Assembly (NCBI GenBank): GCA_030433805.1
Contig: JARUXA010000003.1
Coordinates: 62,001-126,000 of the forward strand
Reading direction: 5' to 3'
DNA length: 64,000 nt
Source of the DNA: Sphingomonas sp. PsM26
GTDB lineage: Bacteria; Pseudomonadota; Alphaproteobacteria; Sphingomonadales; Sphingomonadaceae
Shown: positions 16,657-25,988 of the stretch, one piece after another
Numbering within the stretch: position 1 is the stretch's first letter
How the letters are laid out: every line of letters begins with the position of its first letter
Translations under genes and position numbers: made by a program
Notes under the pieces: model-generated
The model's input: the letters and a program-made list of their open reading frames with translations, nothing else
Told to the model about the DNA's origin: nothing
The model's database searches: none

Positions 16657-17763
16657 ATGCCCGTCTTCCCGCCCCCCTCCTGCCCGCGCCTGATCGTCAA
16701 GGTCGGCTCCGCGCTGCTCGTCGCGCCCGATGGGACCGTACGGCGGGACTGGCTTGCCGGACTGATCGCCGACATCGCCGACCGCACGCGCGCCGGGCAA
16801 CAGGTCGCGGTCGTCTCCTCCGGCGCAATCGCGCTCGGCGCGCGCCGCCTCGGCCTTGCCAAGGGTGGCCGCGCCAGCCTCGAGGATGCACAGGCCGCCG
16901 CCGCGACCGGCCAGATCGCGCTCAGCCAGGTCTGGGCCGAAATGCTCGGCGCGCAAGGCCTTACCGCTGCGCAGATGTTGGTCACGCTCGACGATCTGGA
17001 AGACCGCCGACGCTATCTCAACGCCGCCGCCACGCTCGGTCGGTTGCTGTCGCTCGGCGTCGTGCCCGTCATCAATGAGAATGACAGCGTCGCCACCGAG
17101 GAAATCCGCTTCGGTGACAACGATCGGCTCGCCGCGCGCGTCGCGCAGGCGGCGGGCGCACAGGGTGTCGTCCTGCTGAGCGACATCGACGGCCTCTACG
17201 ATCGCAACCCGGCGCTCCCCGGTGCCAACCACATCGCGCGGATCGAGCGGATCGATGCCGCAATCGAGGCGATGGCGGACCGCGGCTCGGCGTCGGGCAT
17301 GGGCAGCGGCGGGATGGTGTCCAAGGTCGCCGCCGCCCGCATCGCCAACGCCGCGGGCGCGACGCTCGCGATCGTCAGCGGCAAGATCGATCATCCGCTG
17401 TCCACCCCTGCCCGCCACAGCGTGTTTCTCCCGGAAAAAAGCGCACCCGCGCGCAAGGCGTGGCTCGCAGGCGGTCTGACCGCGATGGGTGAGATCACGA
17501 TCGATGCGGGCGCGATCGCCGCGCTCCGGAACGGCAAGAGCCTGCTCGCGGCGGGGGCGACTCGCGTCGCGGGAACCTTCGCGCGCGGCGACCTCGTCAC
17601 GGTCATGGACCCGGATGGCCGCACCCTCGCGCGCGGCCTCAGCGAATATCACGCTGCCGAAGCCGCCGCGATCATCGGTCTGCGCAGCGAAGCGCAAGCC
17701 GCCATCCTCGGCTACGCGCCCCGCGCCGCGCTGATTCACCGCAATCATATGGCGCTGTTATGA
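16657..17763 (+). CDS. proB: Glutamate 5-kinase with PUA domain
   Basis: 368 residues. First step of proline synthesis: phosphorylation of glutamate to gamma-glutamyl phosphate. The amino-acid kinase domain has LIVKVGSALL, VVSSGAIALG, VPVINENDSV and the GSGGMVSKV motif. The C-terminal 80 residues form a PUA domain (GEITIDAGAIAAL, AGTFARGDLVTV). ATG 16657 gives an N-terminus of usual length. The next gene starts inside its stop codon (ATGA), so it is translationally coupled to the sphingolipid SDR. proA is not in the window. Confidence 0.95.
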   Translation: MPVFPPPSCPRLIVKVGSALLVAPDGTVRRDWLAGLIADIADRTRAGQQVAVVSSGAIALGARRLGLAKGGRASLEDAQAAAATGQIALSQVWAEMLGAQGLTAAQMLVTLDDLEDRRRYLNAAATLGRLLSLGVVPVINENDSVATEEIRFGDNDRLAARVAQAAGAQGVVLLSDIDGLYDRNPALPGANHIARIERIDAAIEAMADRGSASGMGSGGMVSKVAAARIANAAGATLAIVSGKIDHPLSTPARHSVFLPEKSAPARKAWLAGGLTAMGEITIDAGAIAALRNGKSLLAAGATRVAGTFARGDLVTVMDPDGRTLARGLSEYHAAEAAAIIGLRSEAQAAILGYAPRAALIHRNHMALL

Positions 17764-18674
17764 CCCCCAAGACACTCGCCATCACCGGCGGCACCGGCTT
17801 CGTCGGCAGCCGGCTGATCGATCTCGCACTCGCCCGAGGACACACCGTCCGCGCCCTGACCCGACGCGCGCAGCCCGATCGCGCGGGCGTCACCTGGGTC
17901 TCTGGCGCGCTCGACACCCCCGATGCGCTCACCACCCTCATTGCGGGCTCGGACGCGGTGCTGCACGTCGCCGGCGTGGTCAACGCGCCCGATCGTGCCG
18001 GGTTCGTCGCGGGGAACATCACCGGCACGCAAGCCGTAGTCGATGCCGCAATGCGCGCGGGGGTCCGTCGGTTCGTTCACGTCTCCTCGCTCGCGGCGCG
18101 CGAGCCCGACATCTCGACCTACGGCTGGTCGAAGCGCGAGGCCGAGACGGTCGTCGCGGCGTCGACGCTCGACTGGACGATGGTGCGCCCGCCCGCGATC
18201 TACGGCCCCGGCGACATGGAGATGCGCGACCTGTTCCGCATGGCGAGCAAAGGGGTCGCCTTGCTCCCTCCCGGCGGTCGCCTGTCGGTGATCGAGGTCG
18301 GCGATATCGCGACGCTGCTGCTGGCGGTCGCGGAGACCGATCCCGGCAAACTGATCCTGGAGCCTGACGATGGTCGTCCGGACGGCTGGAGCCATGCCGA
18401 ACTGCTCAGCGCGATGGGCATTGCCTCGGGCCGCAAGCGGGTCGTGCCGATCGCCCTCCCCCGCTTCGTGCTGGATCTGATCGCGCGCGGCGACACGGTG
18501 CTGCGCGGCAAGGCGGCGAAACTGACGCACGACCGGGTCGGCTACATGTGCCATCCCGACTGGACCGCCGCGCCCAACAAGCGCCCATCCTCCGATCTAT
18601 GGACCCCGCAGGTGCCGACCGCGCAGGGCCTCGCCGACACCGCAGCATGGTATCGCGCGCACGGCTTGCTATAG
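17760..18674 (+). CDS. cerR: Extended SDR, probable ceramide/3-ketosphinganine reductase (CerR-like)
   Basis: 304 residues, NAD(P)-dependent epimerase/dehydratase fold. The Rossmann motif TGGTGFVG is at 9-16 and the catalytic Tyr/Lys pair at Y121 and K125 (YGWSK). It directly precedes an acyl carrier protein and a serine palmitoyltransferase. In Caulobacter the spt and acp genes are neighbours of an SDR shown to be the ceramide/3-ketosphinganine reductase; the arrangement here is the same set, so I assign the same reduction of the 3-keto group in sphingolipid synthesis. The name rests on context as much as on sequence; another SDR role is possible. ATGA overlap with proB. Confidence 0.65.
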   Translation: MTPKTLAITGGTGFVGSRLIDLALARGHTVRALTRRAQPDRAGVTWVSGALDTPDALTTLIAGSDAVLHVAGVVNAPDRAGFVAGNITGTQAVVDAAMRAGVRRFVHVSSLAAREPDISTYGWSKREAETVVAASTLDWTMVRPPAIYGPGDMEMRDLFRMASKGVALLPPGGRLSVIEVGDIATLLLAVAETDPGKLILEPDDGRPDGWSHAELLSAMGIASGRKRVVPIALPRFVLDLIARGDTVLRGKAAKLTHDRVGYMCHPDWTAAPNKRPSSDLWTPQVPTAQGLADTAAWYRAHGLL

Positions 18675-18733
18675 GCGGTGCATAAAGCCGCCGCATTTTG
18701 GCGGCACAGCGTACCCAGTTTCAAGGACCGAGC

Positions 18734-18976
18734 ATGAGCGACCGCCAATCCATCTACGACACCGTCACCGCGCAGATCGAGCCGTTCAACAAGAAGGGCG
18801 TGACGCTGAGCGACGCGACCACCTTCCAGGGCGATCTCGAATGGGACAGCCTGACCGTGATGGATTTCGTCGCCGCGATCGAGGACGAGTTCGACATCAT
18901 CATCACGATGAACATGCAGGCCGAAATCGAAACCGTCGGTCAGCTCGTCGACGCCGTCGCCAAGCTCAAGGGCTGA
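18734..18976 (+). CDS. Acyl carrier protein for sphingolipid synthesis
   Basis: 80 residues, acidic. The phosphopantetheine site is S39 in WDSLTVMDF, followed by the usual helix (AAIEDEFDI). It sits 7 bases upstream of serine palmitoyltransferase, as in Caulobacter and Sphingomonas, where this ACP delivers the acyl chain to Spt instead of acyl-CoA. It is therefore probably the specialised AcpR-type carrier, not the AcpP of fatty-acid synthesis. ATG at 18734 is chosen; an upstream in-frame ATG at 18698 adds only non-conserved residues. Confidence 0.9.
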   Translation: MSDRQSIYDTVTAQIEPFNKKGVTLSDATTFQGDLEWDSLTVMDFVAAIEDEFDIIITMNMQAEIETVGQLVDAVAKLKG

Positions 18977-18983
18977 TTTTACG

Positions 18984-20258
18984 ATGACCGAAGCCGCTGC
19001 CACCGCCCACGCGCTCGCCGAACCCGAGACCGTCGCACCTGCCACCACTGATCTGGGGCGCGACCTGATGAGCAAGTTCGACGGCCTGATCGCCGAACGC
19101 CAAGCGTTGCAGGATACGGGCGTCCGCGACCCGTTCTCGATCGTGATGGACGAGGTCAAGTCGCCGACCGAAGCGGTCATCAAGGGCCGCGACACGATCC
19201 TGCTCGGCACGTACAATTACATGGGTATGACGTTCGACCCCGACGTGCTCGCGGCGGGCAAGGAAGCGCTCGACAAGTTCGGGTCGGGCACCAACGGCAG
19301 CCGGATGCTCAACGGCACGTTCCACGATCATATGGAAGTCGAGCAGGCCCTGCGCGATTTCTACGGCGTCAGCGGCGCGATCGTCTTCTCGACCGGCTAT
19401 ATGGCGAACCTCGGGATGATCTCGACGCTCGCCGGCAAGGGCGAGTACATCATCCTCGACGCGGACAGCCACGCGTCGATCTACGACGGCTGCAAGCAGG
19501 GCAATGCCGAGATCGTCCGCTTCCGCCACAATGACGTCGCGGATCTCGACAAGCGGCTCGGCCGCCTGCCCAAGGAAGCAGGCAAGCTCGTCATCCTCGA
19601 GGGCGTCTATTCGATGCTCGGCGATATCGCCCCGCTCAAGGAAATGGTCGCGATCGCTAAGAAGCACGGCGCGATGGTGCTCTCGGACGAGGCGCATTCG
19701 ATGGGCTTCTTCGGGCCGAACGGGCGCGGCGTGTACGAGGACCAGGGCTGCGAGGCGGACGTCGATTTCATCATCGGCACCTTCTCCAAGTCGGTCGGCA
19801 CGGTCGGCGGGTTCTGCGTGTCGAATCACCCGAAGTTCGAGGCGATCCGCATGGCGTGCCGCCCGTACATCTTCACCGCATCGCTCCCCCCCTCGGTAGT
19901 GGCGACCGCCGCGACGTCGATCCGCAAGCTGATGCATGCGCACGACAAGCGCCGCCAGCTCTGGGAAAACGCACGCGCGCTGCACGGCGGGCTGAAGGCG
20001 TTGGGGTTCCACCTCGGCACCGAAACGCCACAGTCGGCGATCCTCGCGATCATCCTCGAAGATCAGACCCAGGCGGTCGCGATGTGGCAGTCGCTGCTCG
20101 AGGGCGGGCTGTACGTCAACATGGCGCGCCCCCCCGCGACTCCGGCGGGCACATATCTGCTGCGTTGCTCGCTGTGTGCCGAGCATACGCCCGCGCAAAT
20201 CGCCACCGTCCTGAAGATGTTCGAGGCAGCAGGACGCGCGACCGGCGCCATTGCCTGA
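18984..20258 (+). CDS. spt: Serine palmitoyltransferase
   Basis: 424 residues, alpha-oxoamine synthase family. It condenses L-serine with a long acyl group to 3-ketosphinganine, the committed step of sphingolipid synthesis. PLP enzyme: lysine K269 in GTFSKSVGTVGG, the LSDEAHSMGFFG block (Asp and His of the cofactor site) and the N-terminal substrate-binding GTYNYMG / GSGTNGSRMLNGT. The acyl carrier protein just upstream, the SDR before it and the organism type favour Spt over the related KBL or AONS enzymes. Soluble, unlike eukaryotic SPT. Glycosphingolipids replace or supplement LPS in this family. Confidence 0.92.
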   Translation: MTEAAATAHALAEPETVAPATTDLGRDLMSKFDGLIAERQALQDTGVRDPFSIVMDEVKSPTEAVIKGRDTILLGTYNYMGMTFDPDVLAAGKEALDKFGSGTNGSRMLNGTFHDHMEVEQALRDFYGVSGAIVFSTGYMANLGMISTLAGKGEYIILDADSHASIYDGCKQGNAEIVRFRHNDVADLDKRLGRLPKEAGKLVILEGVYSMLGDIAPLKEMVAIAKKHGAMVLSDEAHSMGFFGPNGRGVYEDQGCEADVDFIIGTFSKSVGTVGGFCVSNHPKFEAIRMACRPYIFTASLPPSVVATAATSIRKLMHAHDKRRQLWENARALHGGLKALGFHLGTETPQSAILAIILEDQTQAVAMWQSLLEGGLYVNMARPPATPAGTYLLRCSLCAEHTPAQIATVLKMFEAAGRATGAIA

Positions 20259-20314
20259 TCGTTACGGGCACGACGCCCCTATCAACCGGTCGTTCCATTC
20301 GCTAAGCTGATGGA

Positions 20315-22267
20315 ATGATCGGGGACTTCGGCGAAACCGAGGAGGGCACGACGTCAGGCACGACGTGGCGTTCCTTTACGCTGGTCGTGATGGCCGTGCT
20401 GGGCGTGCTTGTTCTCGTCGCGCTTGGCCTCACGCTGCGGGACGCGGATCGGCAGCGCGATCGCGCGCTGACGCTCCAGAAGCACAGCTACGACGTGATG
20501 ATCCTCACGGCGAACCTCGCCGGCACGCTCGCCCGCGCCGAGGCGTCGCTTGGCCGTTATGTCATCAGCCTCGACGATCATGTAGGTCGAGCCTATTCCG
20601 CCGACTGGCAATTGGCATCGCAGCAGATCAGCCGTCTCAAGCGGATCACGCACGACAACCCCCGCCAGCAGGTTGCGATCGAGGCATTGCGCAACGCCTT
20701 CAGGGTGCGCAGCACCGAACTCGACGCCATCGCGCTCAACACGTTCTACAAGCGCAATACCCAGGCGCTGGGGCTTTACTACAAGGTGCGGCAGACGCCC
20801 GCGCGCGACGCGATCGACCGGTTGCTGACCTTGATCGGCGACCAGGAACGCACCGTGCTCGAACAGCGCGGGGGGGCGGCGCTCAAATCGGTTGCGCGGT
20901 CCAGCAAGATTGCGAGCGCGCTCGGGGTGTTCGGCGTCCTGATCCTGCTCGGTGCGCTGGCGATGGGCTGGCTGACCGTCGCCGCGCTCGGCCAGAGCGC
21001 CGCGGCCCGTGCCGAAGCCGAATCGGAGCGCGACCGCGCGATCGAACTGGAAGCCGCGGTCGCCAAGGCTTCGGCCGAATTGCTCGCGCAGGAAGCGAAA
21101 CTGCGACAGGTCCAGAAGCTCGAAGCCGTCGGTCAATTGACGGGCGGGATCGCCCACGACTTCAACAACATGCTCGCCGTCGTCATCGGCGGGCTGGAAC
21201 TTGCCCGGCGGCATGTCGAAGACGATCCCGCCGCCACCCAACGCCACATCGCCAGCGCAGCCGAAGGCGCAGACCGTGCCGCGGCACTGACCCGCCGCCT
21301 GCTCGCCTTCTCCCGCGAAGAATCACTCCGGTCCGAAACGCTCGACCCCGCTGTGTTGATCGGCGGCATGTCCGATCTGCTCGACCGGACGCTGGGCGAC
21401 GGCGTGGTGGTATCGGTCCGCGCCGATGCCGCGCGCGGCTGGATGGTCCGGTCCGATCGCCTCCAGTTCGAGAATGCGGTGCTCAACCTCGCCGTCAACG
21501 CGCGCGACGCAATGGACGGGCGTGGCGGCCTCTCCATCGCGGTGACCCACGTGACGTTGCTCCAGGGGGAAATCGGAACGTGCCGCACCGGCGAATATAT
21601 CGCGCTCGCGGTGTCGGACTCAGGGTGCGGCATGTCCCCCGATCTCGCGGAACGCGTGTTCGAGCCGTTCTTCACCACCAAGCCTTCGGGCAAGGGAACC
21701 GGACTCGGGCTCAGCCAGGTGTTCGCCTTCGTGCGACAGGCGGACGGCGAGGTCCTGCTCGAATCGGTCGTTGGCAAGGGAACGACGGTCACGCTGTACC
21801 TGCCCCGTCACATCGCGGAGGACGACACCAGCAGCGCGCCCGCGCCGGTTGTTGCAATCGAGGACGAACGCTCGGGCCTCGACATCTTCGTGGTGGAGGA
21901 TGATCCGCGCGTGCTCAACGCGACGATGGGCGCGCTCGAGGAACTCGGGCATCGTGCGATCGCATGCGACGACCCCATCGCGGCACCCGCAGTGCTTGCC
22001 GGCCTCGGCAGCATCGACCTGATCATTTCGGACGTGCTCATGCCGGGCCGCACCGGTCCCGAACTGATCGCTACCGTCGCGCCGCAGCGTCCGAACATGG
22101 CGGTGCTGTTCGTGACCGGATACGCCGGAGACGCCGGCGGCGAGGCGGAATTCGGCGGGCGGCACGTTTTGCGCAAGCCGTTCACGCTCGCCGGGCTGGC
22201 GCAGGCAATCGACGCCGCGGTGCAGGATCGCCCGTCGCATTCCCCCCACAGCATCGCCGCAGAATGA
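20315..22267 (+). CDS. Hybrid sensor histidine kinase with receiver domain
   Basis: 650 residues. Transmembrane segments at about 20-40 and 198-223 enclose a helical CHASE3-like periplasmic domain. A coiled segment precedes the HisKA box (GQLTGGIAHDFNNML, phospho-accepting H281). The ATPase part follows (VLNLAVNARDAM, VSDSGCGM, GKGTGLGLSQVFAFVRQ). A C-terminal receiver has VVEDDPRV and phospho-acceptor D573 in IISDVLMPG, K in LRKPF. No DNA-binding output domain and no partner regulator nearby, so the target is unknown. It starts 56 bases after spt, possibly in the same transcript. Confidence 0.92.
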   Translation: MIGDFGETEEGTTSGTTWRSFTLVVMAVLGVLVLVALGLTLRDADRQRDRALTLQKHSYDVMILTANLAGTLARAEASLGRYVISLDDHVGRAYSADWQLASQQISRLKRITHDNPRQQVAIEALRNAFRVRSTELDAIALNTFYKRNTQALGLYYKVRQTPARDAIDRLLTLIGDQERTVLEQRGGAALKSVARSSKIASALGVFGVLILLGALAMGWLTVAALGQSAAARAEAESERDRAIELEAAVAKASAELLAQEAKLRQVQKLEAVGQLTGGIAHDFNNMLAVVIGGLELARRHVEDDPAATQRHIASAAEGADRAAALTRRLLAFSREESLRSETLDPAVLIGGMSDLLDRTLGDGVVVSVRADAARGWMVRSDRLQFENAVLNLAVNARDAMDGRGGLSIAVTHVTLLQGEIGTCRTGEYIALAVSDSGCGMSPDLAERVFEPFFTTKPSGKGTGLGLSQVFAFVRQADGEVLLESVVGKGTTVTLYLPRHIAEDDTSSAPAPVVAIEDERSGLDIFVVEDDPRVLNATMGALEELGHRAIACDDPIAAPAVLAGLGSIDLIISDVLMPGRTGPELIATVAPQRPNMAVLFVTGYAGDAGGEAEFGGRHVLRKPFTLAGLAQAIDAAVQDRPSHSPHSIAAE

Positions 22268-22417
22268 TCCCCGAGCCGCCAGAAACAGGGCTGCCCGCCG
22301 AAACGACCGGCATGAGGGATTGAGTGCAAAGCTTTGGGTAGCTCAGCCGCGAACGTCACGATATAGCCGGGGCCACGCCCGGCATCCGCTCGGGCCAGAG
22401 GCGTCCTTCCGGCCAAC

Positions 22418-23611
22418 ATGAAGTCCATCGACCGCTACATGGCCCGGCTTATCGCGGTGCCGCTGTTCTCGACGCTGATCATCTCCGCGATGCTGCTGGT
22501 GCTCGACCGGATGCTGCGCCTGTTCGACTTCGTCGCAACCGAAGGCGGACCGGTCAGCGTGGTGTGGCGGATGCTCGCCAACCTGCTCCCCGAATATCTC
22601 GGGCTCGGCATCCCGATCGGCCTGATGCTCGGCATCCTGCTCGCCTTCCGCAAGCTCGCGACATCGTCCGAGCTGGACGTCATGCGCGCGGTCGGCATGA
22701 GCTATCCGCGGCTGCTGCGGGTGCCGTACATGTATGCGATCGCGCTTGGCGCGATCAACCTGGCGATCGTCGGCTTCGTCCAGCCCGATGCGCGCTATGC
22801 GTATGAAAAGCTGCGCTACGAATTGCGCACCGGCGCGCTGGGCGCATCGATCAAGGTCGGCGAGTTCACCCACTTTGGCAGCGACATGACGCTGCGGATC
22901 GAGGAAAGCCACGAATCGGGGCGTCGCCTGTCGGGCATCTTCCTGCGCCGCGACGACAAGAAGGGCGGATCGATCGCGATCACCGCCGCGGGCGGGCAGT
23001 TCTTCGCGACCGACAATCCCGACGAGATCATCTTCCGGCTCGACCAGGGCACGCTGGTCCGCACCGAGGCCAAGGTGCCGACCCCGCGCGTTCTGCGCTT
23101 CACGGTGTTCGATTTGCCGATTCCGCTGCCGAAGACCGAGAATTTCCGCGTCCGCGGTGCCGAGAACCTCGAGCGCACCCTGCCCGAGCTTGCCCGCATC
23201 GGTCAGGATCGCGATGCGCCCAGCCAGCTCCGCAATACCAGCCGCGCCGCCTTCCACTTCCGCACCGCCGAAGTGCTGACGATCCTGCTGCTCCCGTTGC
23301 TTGCGATCTCGCTCGGCGTCCCGCCCAAACGCTCGACCTCGGCGCTGGGGGTGTTCCTGTCGATCATCATGATCGTCGCCTATCACAAGGTGAACGAATA
23401 CGCTCAGGCGGTCGGCGGGCTCGGCAAGATCGACCCGCTGGTCGCGATCTGGGTGCCGTTCGTGGTGTTCGCGGGCCTGACGCTCTGGATGTTCTACACC
23501 GTCGCCTTCGTCCCGGGCGGACAACCGATCGGCGCGCTCGAACGCGTTTTCGCCAAGCTCGGCAAGGCGATCCTCAAGCTCATTCCCGGCCGCCGGGAGA
23601 AGACGGCATGA
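22418..23611 (+). CDS. lptF: LPS export system permease LptF
   Basis: 397 residues, YjgP/YjgQ family. N-terminal MKSIDRYMARLIAVPLFSTLIIS and about six membrane helices split by a large periplasmic domain (roughly residues 125-265). With LptG and the ATPase LptB it extracts lipopolysaccharide, or here possibly other outer-membrane lipids, from the inner membrane. The reading frame overlaps lptG by an ATGA. C-terminal basic tail (PGRREKTA). Confidence 0.95.
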   Translation: MKSIDRYMARLIAVPLFSTLIISAMLLVLDRMLRLFDFVATEGGPVSVVWRMLANLLPEYLGLGIPIGLMLGILLAFRKLATSSELDVMRAVGMSYPRLLRVPYMYAIALGAINLAIVGFVQPDARYAYEKLRYELRTGALGASIKVGEFTHFGSDMTLRIEESHESGRRLSGIFLRRDDKKGGSIAITAAGGQFFATDNPDEIIFRLDQGTLVRTEAKVPTPRVLRFTVFDLPIPLPKTENFRVRGAENLERTLPELARIGQDRDAPSQLRNTSRAAFHFRTAEVLTILLLPLLAISLGVPPKRSTSALGVFLSIIMIVAYHKVNEYAQAVGGLGKIDPLVAIWVPFVVFAGLTLWMFYTVAFVPGGQPIGALERVFAKLGKAILKLIPGRREKTA

Positions 23612-24702
23612 TCCTCGATCTCTTCCCGTCGCGCACGGTCGCGATCTACATGGGCCGGATGTTCCTGATCCGCACCTTCGCGGTGCTCGCGATGCTCGTG
23701 CTGATCCTTCAGGCGCTCGACCTACTCACCGAATCGGGCCACATCCTTGCGCAACCGGGGAATGGCCAGTCGCAGATCTGGACGTACCTGACGCTGCGCA
23801 TCCCGGAGATCGTCGCGCAGTTCCTGCCCTTCTCGGTCCTGCTGGGCACGATCATCACGCTGTCGACGCTCAACCAGAACAGCGAAGTCATCGCACTCAA
23901 GGCGTCGGGCCTGTCGGCGCATCAGGTGCTGGCCCCGTTGCTGATTACCAGCCTGGGTGTCGCGATCATCTCGTTCACCTTCAACGACCGCGTCGTCAGC
24001 CGCGCGACCGCTACGCTCGATTCATGGCAGAAGGTGTCCTACGGGCCAATGCCGGTGGACCGGGGCGACCGAACCAACGTGTGGGTTCGCGACGGCGACG
24101 ATCTGATCGAGGTCGAGCGCGTCAGCGGCATCGGCAATCAGGCGCGCCTGACCAACGTCACGCTGTTCGATCGCACCAACGGGTCGCTGGTCGCGGTCGT
24201 CACCGGCGGGACCGGGGTGCGCGAAGGCAACGGATGGCGGCTGACCCCCGCTGCGCGCTTCGACGTCGTGACGGGCAAGAAACAGGCGCTTGCGACGACC
24301 ACGATCGGCGATGGTGTCCGTCCGGACCAGTTCACCCTGTCGACGATCGACGCGGGGGGCCTGTCGTTCGGGGCATTGCGCTCCGCGATCGCGGACCTGC
24401 GCGCCGGGGGACGGCCGACCAAGGCGCTGGAGGGCGCGATGTGGCACAAGCTGTCCGCGCCGCTGTCGTCGATCCTGATGCCGTTGCTCGGCGCTGTCGC
24501 CGCCTTCGGTCTTGCGCGATCGGGCAAGCTGTTCGTCCGCGCGGTGATCGGGATGATGCTGGGCTTCCTCTACTTCGTCGCGGACAATTTCGCGCTCGCG
24601 ATGGGGAATATCGGTGCCTACCCGCCCTTCCTCGCGGCATGGGCACCGTTCCTGCTGTTCTTCATGATCGGCGAAGCGGTTCTAATCCGTACCGAGGAAT
24701 AA
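23608..24702 (+). CDS. lptG: LPS export system permease LptG
   Basis: 364 residues, same family as LptF and encoded directly after it with overlapping ATGA, so translational coupling is likely. Membrane helices at both ends, with EVIALKASGLSAHQVL after helix 2/3 typical of LptG/LptF, and a periplasmic beta domain between. Partner in the LptB2FG transporter that loads lipid on LptC. In sphingomonads that lack LPS, its cargo could be a glycosphingolipid or another glycolipid; this is inference. Confidence 0.94.
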   Translation: MILDLFPSRTVAIYMGRMFLIRTFAVLAMLVLILQALDLLTESGHILAQPGNGQSQIWTYLTLRIPEIVAQFLPFSVLLGTIITLSTLNQNSEVIALKASGLSAHQVLAPLLITSLGVAIISFTFNDRVVSRATATLDSWQKVSYGPMPVDRGDRTNVWVRDGDDLIEVERVSGIGNQARLTNVTLFDRTNGSLVAVVTGGTGVREGNGWRLTPAARFDVVTGKKQALATTTIGDGVRPDQFTLSTIDAGGLSFGALRSAIADLRAGGRPTKALEGAMWHKLSAPLSSILMPLLGAVAAFGLARSGKLFVRAVIGMMLGFLYFVADNFALAMGNIGAYPPFLAAWAPFLLFFMIGEAVLIRTEE

Positions 24703-24804
24703 CGCGGCCGCAGTTCCGGGGAAGCAGTCGTGCGAAAGATTGCCTACCCCCCGACAAAGCATCCTTGAATTGCCGTGGCGCTTGGTCCAGCCCATCTGAC
24801 AGCG

Positions 24805-25605
24805 ATGGCAAGACTTCTTGATCCTACCGCCCGCGGGCGCGTTATTCTCGTCGGTGCCGGGCCGGGCGACCCCGGACTGCTCACCGTGCGCGCGGTCGAG
24901 GCGCTCAAGCAAGCGGACGTTGTCGTCCATGACGGGCTGATCGACCCCCGGGTGCTCGACATCGCACCGCCGCAAGCACAGCGCATTTCGGTCGCCAAGA
25001 AGCGCGCGCGCCACACGTTGCCGCAGGAAGCGATCAACGCCCTGCTGGTCCAGCACGGAAAGGCCGGCAGCGTCGTCGTACGGCTGAAAGGCGGCGACCC
25101 GTTTATTTTCGGGCGCGGCGGCGAAGAGGTTGAGGCCGTGCGTGCTGCCGGATTGCGGGTCGACGTCATCCCCGGCGTGTCAGCGGCGCTCGGTTGCTCC
25201 GCACAAGTGATGCTGCCCCTCACCCATCGTGATTATTCCAGCGCGGTCAGCTTCGTCGCAGGCCAGTGCAAGGGGCTTGCCGAGCAGGATTGGTCGGGGC
25301 TGGCCGGCAAGGGCCGTACGCTCGTCATCTACATGGGCGTCGCAACCGCGCCCGACATCGCGGATAAGCTGATGTCTGACGGCGTCGCACCCGAGATGCC
25401 GGTTGCCGTGCTCGAGCGTGGAACGCTGGAGGGCCACCGCGCCATCCGCACCCTGCTCGCCGACCTCGGCGCGATGGTCGAGCGTGAGGCGGTTGCATCG
25501 CCCGCGATCATCATCGTCGGCGAAGTCGTCGAACTGTCCGACGCGGAAGACAAATTGGGTTCCTGGGCACGAATCGCCGGGACATTGGCGGAGACTGCTG
25601 CGTGA
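24805..25605 (+). CDS. cobA: Uroporphyrinogen-III C-methyltransferase (SUMT)
   Basis: About 266 residues. SUMT motifs: VILVGAGPGDPGLLTVRAVE, VRLKGGDPFIFGRGGEE, and VIPGVSAALGCSA. It methylates uroporphyrinogen III twice with SAM to precorrin-2, the start of siroheme. Siroheme is the cofactor of the sulfite reductase encoded next, so it works in that pathway. It lacks the N-terminal dehydrogenase/ferrochelatase part of CysG; that must be elsewhere. An upstream GTG (24775) is an alternative start; neither has a good ribosome binding site. Its stop overlaps the next gene (GTGA). Confidence 0.92.
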   Translation: MARLLDPTARGRVILVGAGPGDPGLLTVRAVEALKQADVVVHDGLIDPRVLDIAPPQAQRISVAKKRARHTLPQEAINALLVQHGKAGSVVVRLKGGDPFIFGRGGEEVEAVRAAGLRVDVIPGVSAALGCSAQVMLPLTHRDYSSAVSFVAGQCKGLAEQDWSGLAGKGRTLVIYMGVATAPDIADKLMSDGVAPEMPVAVLERGTLEGHRAIRTLLADLGAMVEREAVASPAIIIVGEVVELSDAEDKLGSWARIAGTLAETAA

Positions 25606-25898
25606 AACTGCTGACCGGGAATGACTTGCCGACGGGTGATGTGATCTGGTGGACCGGCAGCGGCTGGTCGCGCCATGTCGAGGACGCCGGTGACGTCGCC
25701 GACCAGGGCGAGAGCATCGCGCGTGTCGAGGAAGGCGCACGGCATGTGACCGGCCCCTATGTGATCGACGCGACGATGACCGCTGAGGGGCCCCGCCCCG
25801 CGCACATCAAGGACCGCGTCCGTGCGCTGGGTCCAACGGTGCGGCCCGACCTGACCCTGAAGCCTGCCGACCCGACCGCCGGAAGCTGGGTGATATGA
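25602..25898 (+). CDS. DUF2849 domain protein of sulfite reductase operon
   Basis: 98 residues, begins GTG overlapping the SUMT stop. It matches the small DUF2849 family that lies between SUMT and the sulfite reductase in many alphaproteobacteria (KLLTGNDLPTGDVIWWTG, GPYVIDA). No cysteine pairs, no membrane helices. Its constant gene position suggests it helps sulfite reduction or siroheme insertion, but the activity is not known. The gap to the next gene is 90 bases. Confidence 0.78.
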   Translation: MKLLTGNDLPTGDVIWWTGSGWSRHVEDAGDVADQGESIARVEEGARHVTGPYVIDATMTAEGPRPAHIKDRVRALGPTVRPDLTLKPADPTAGSWVI

Positions 25899-25988
25899 TT
25901 TTCGGTCCCGCAAACCGATCGTCTTCCCTCTTCGCGGCTTCGCGCCTTTGCGTGAAAACCCCTTCTGCGATCCTGCCCGGAATTGCCC

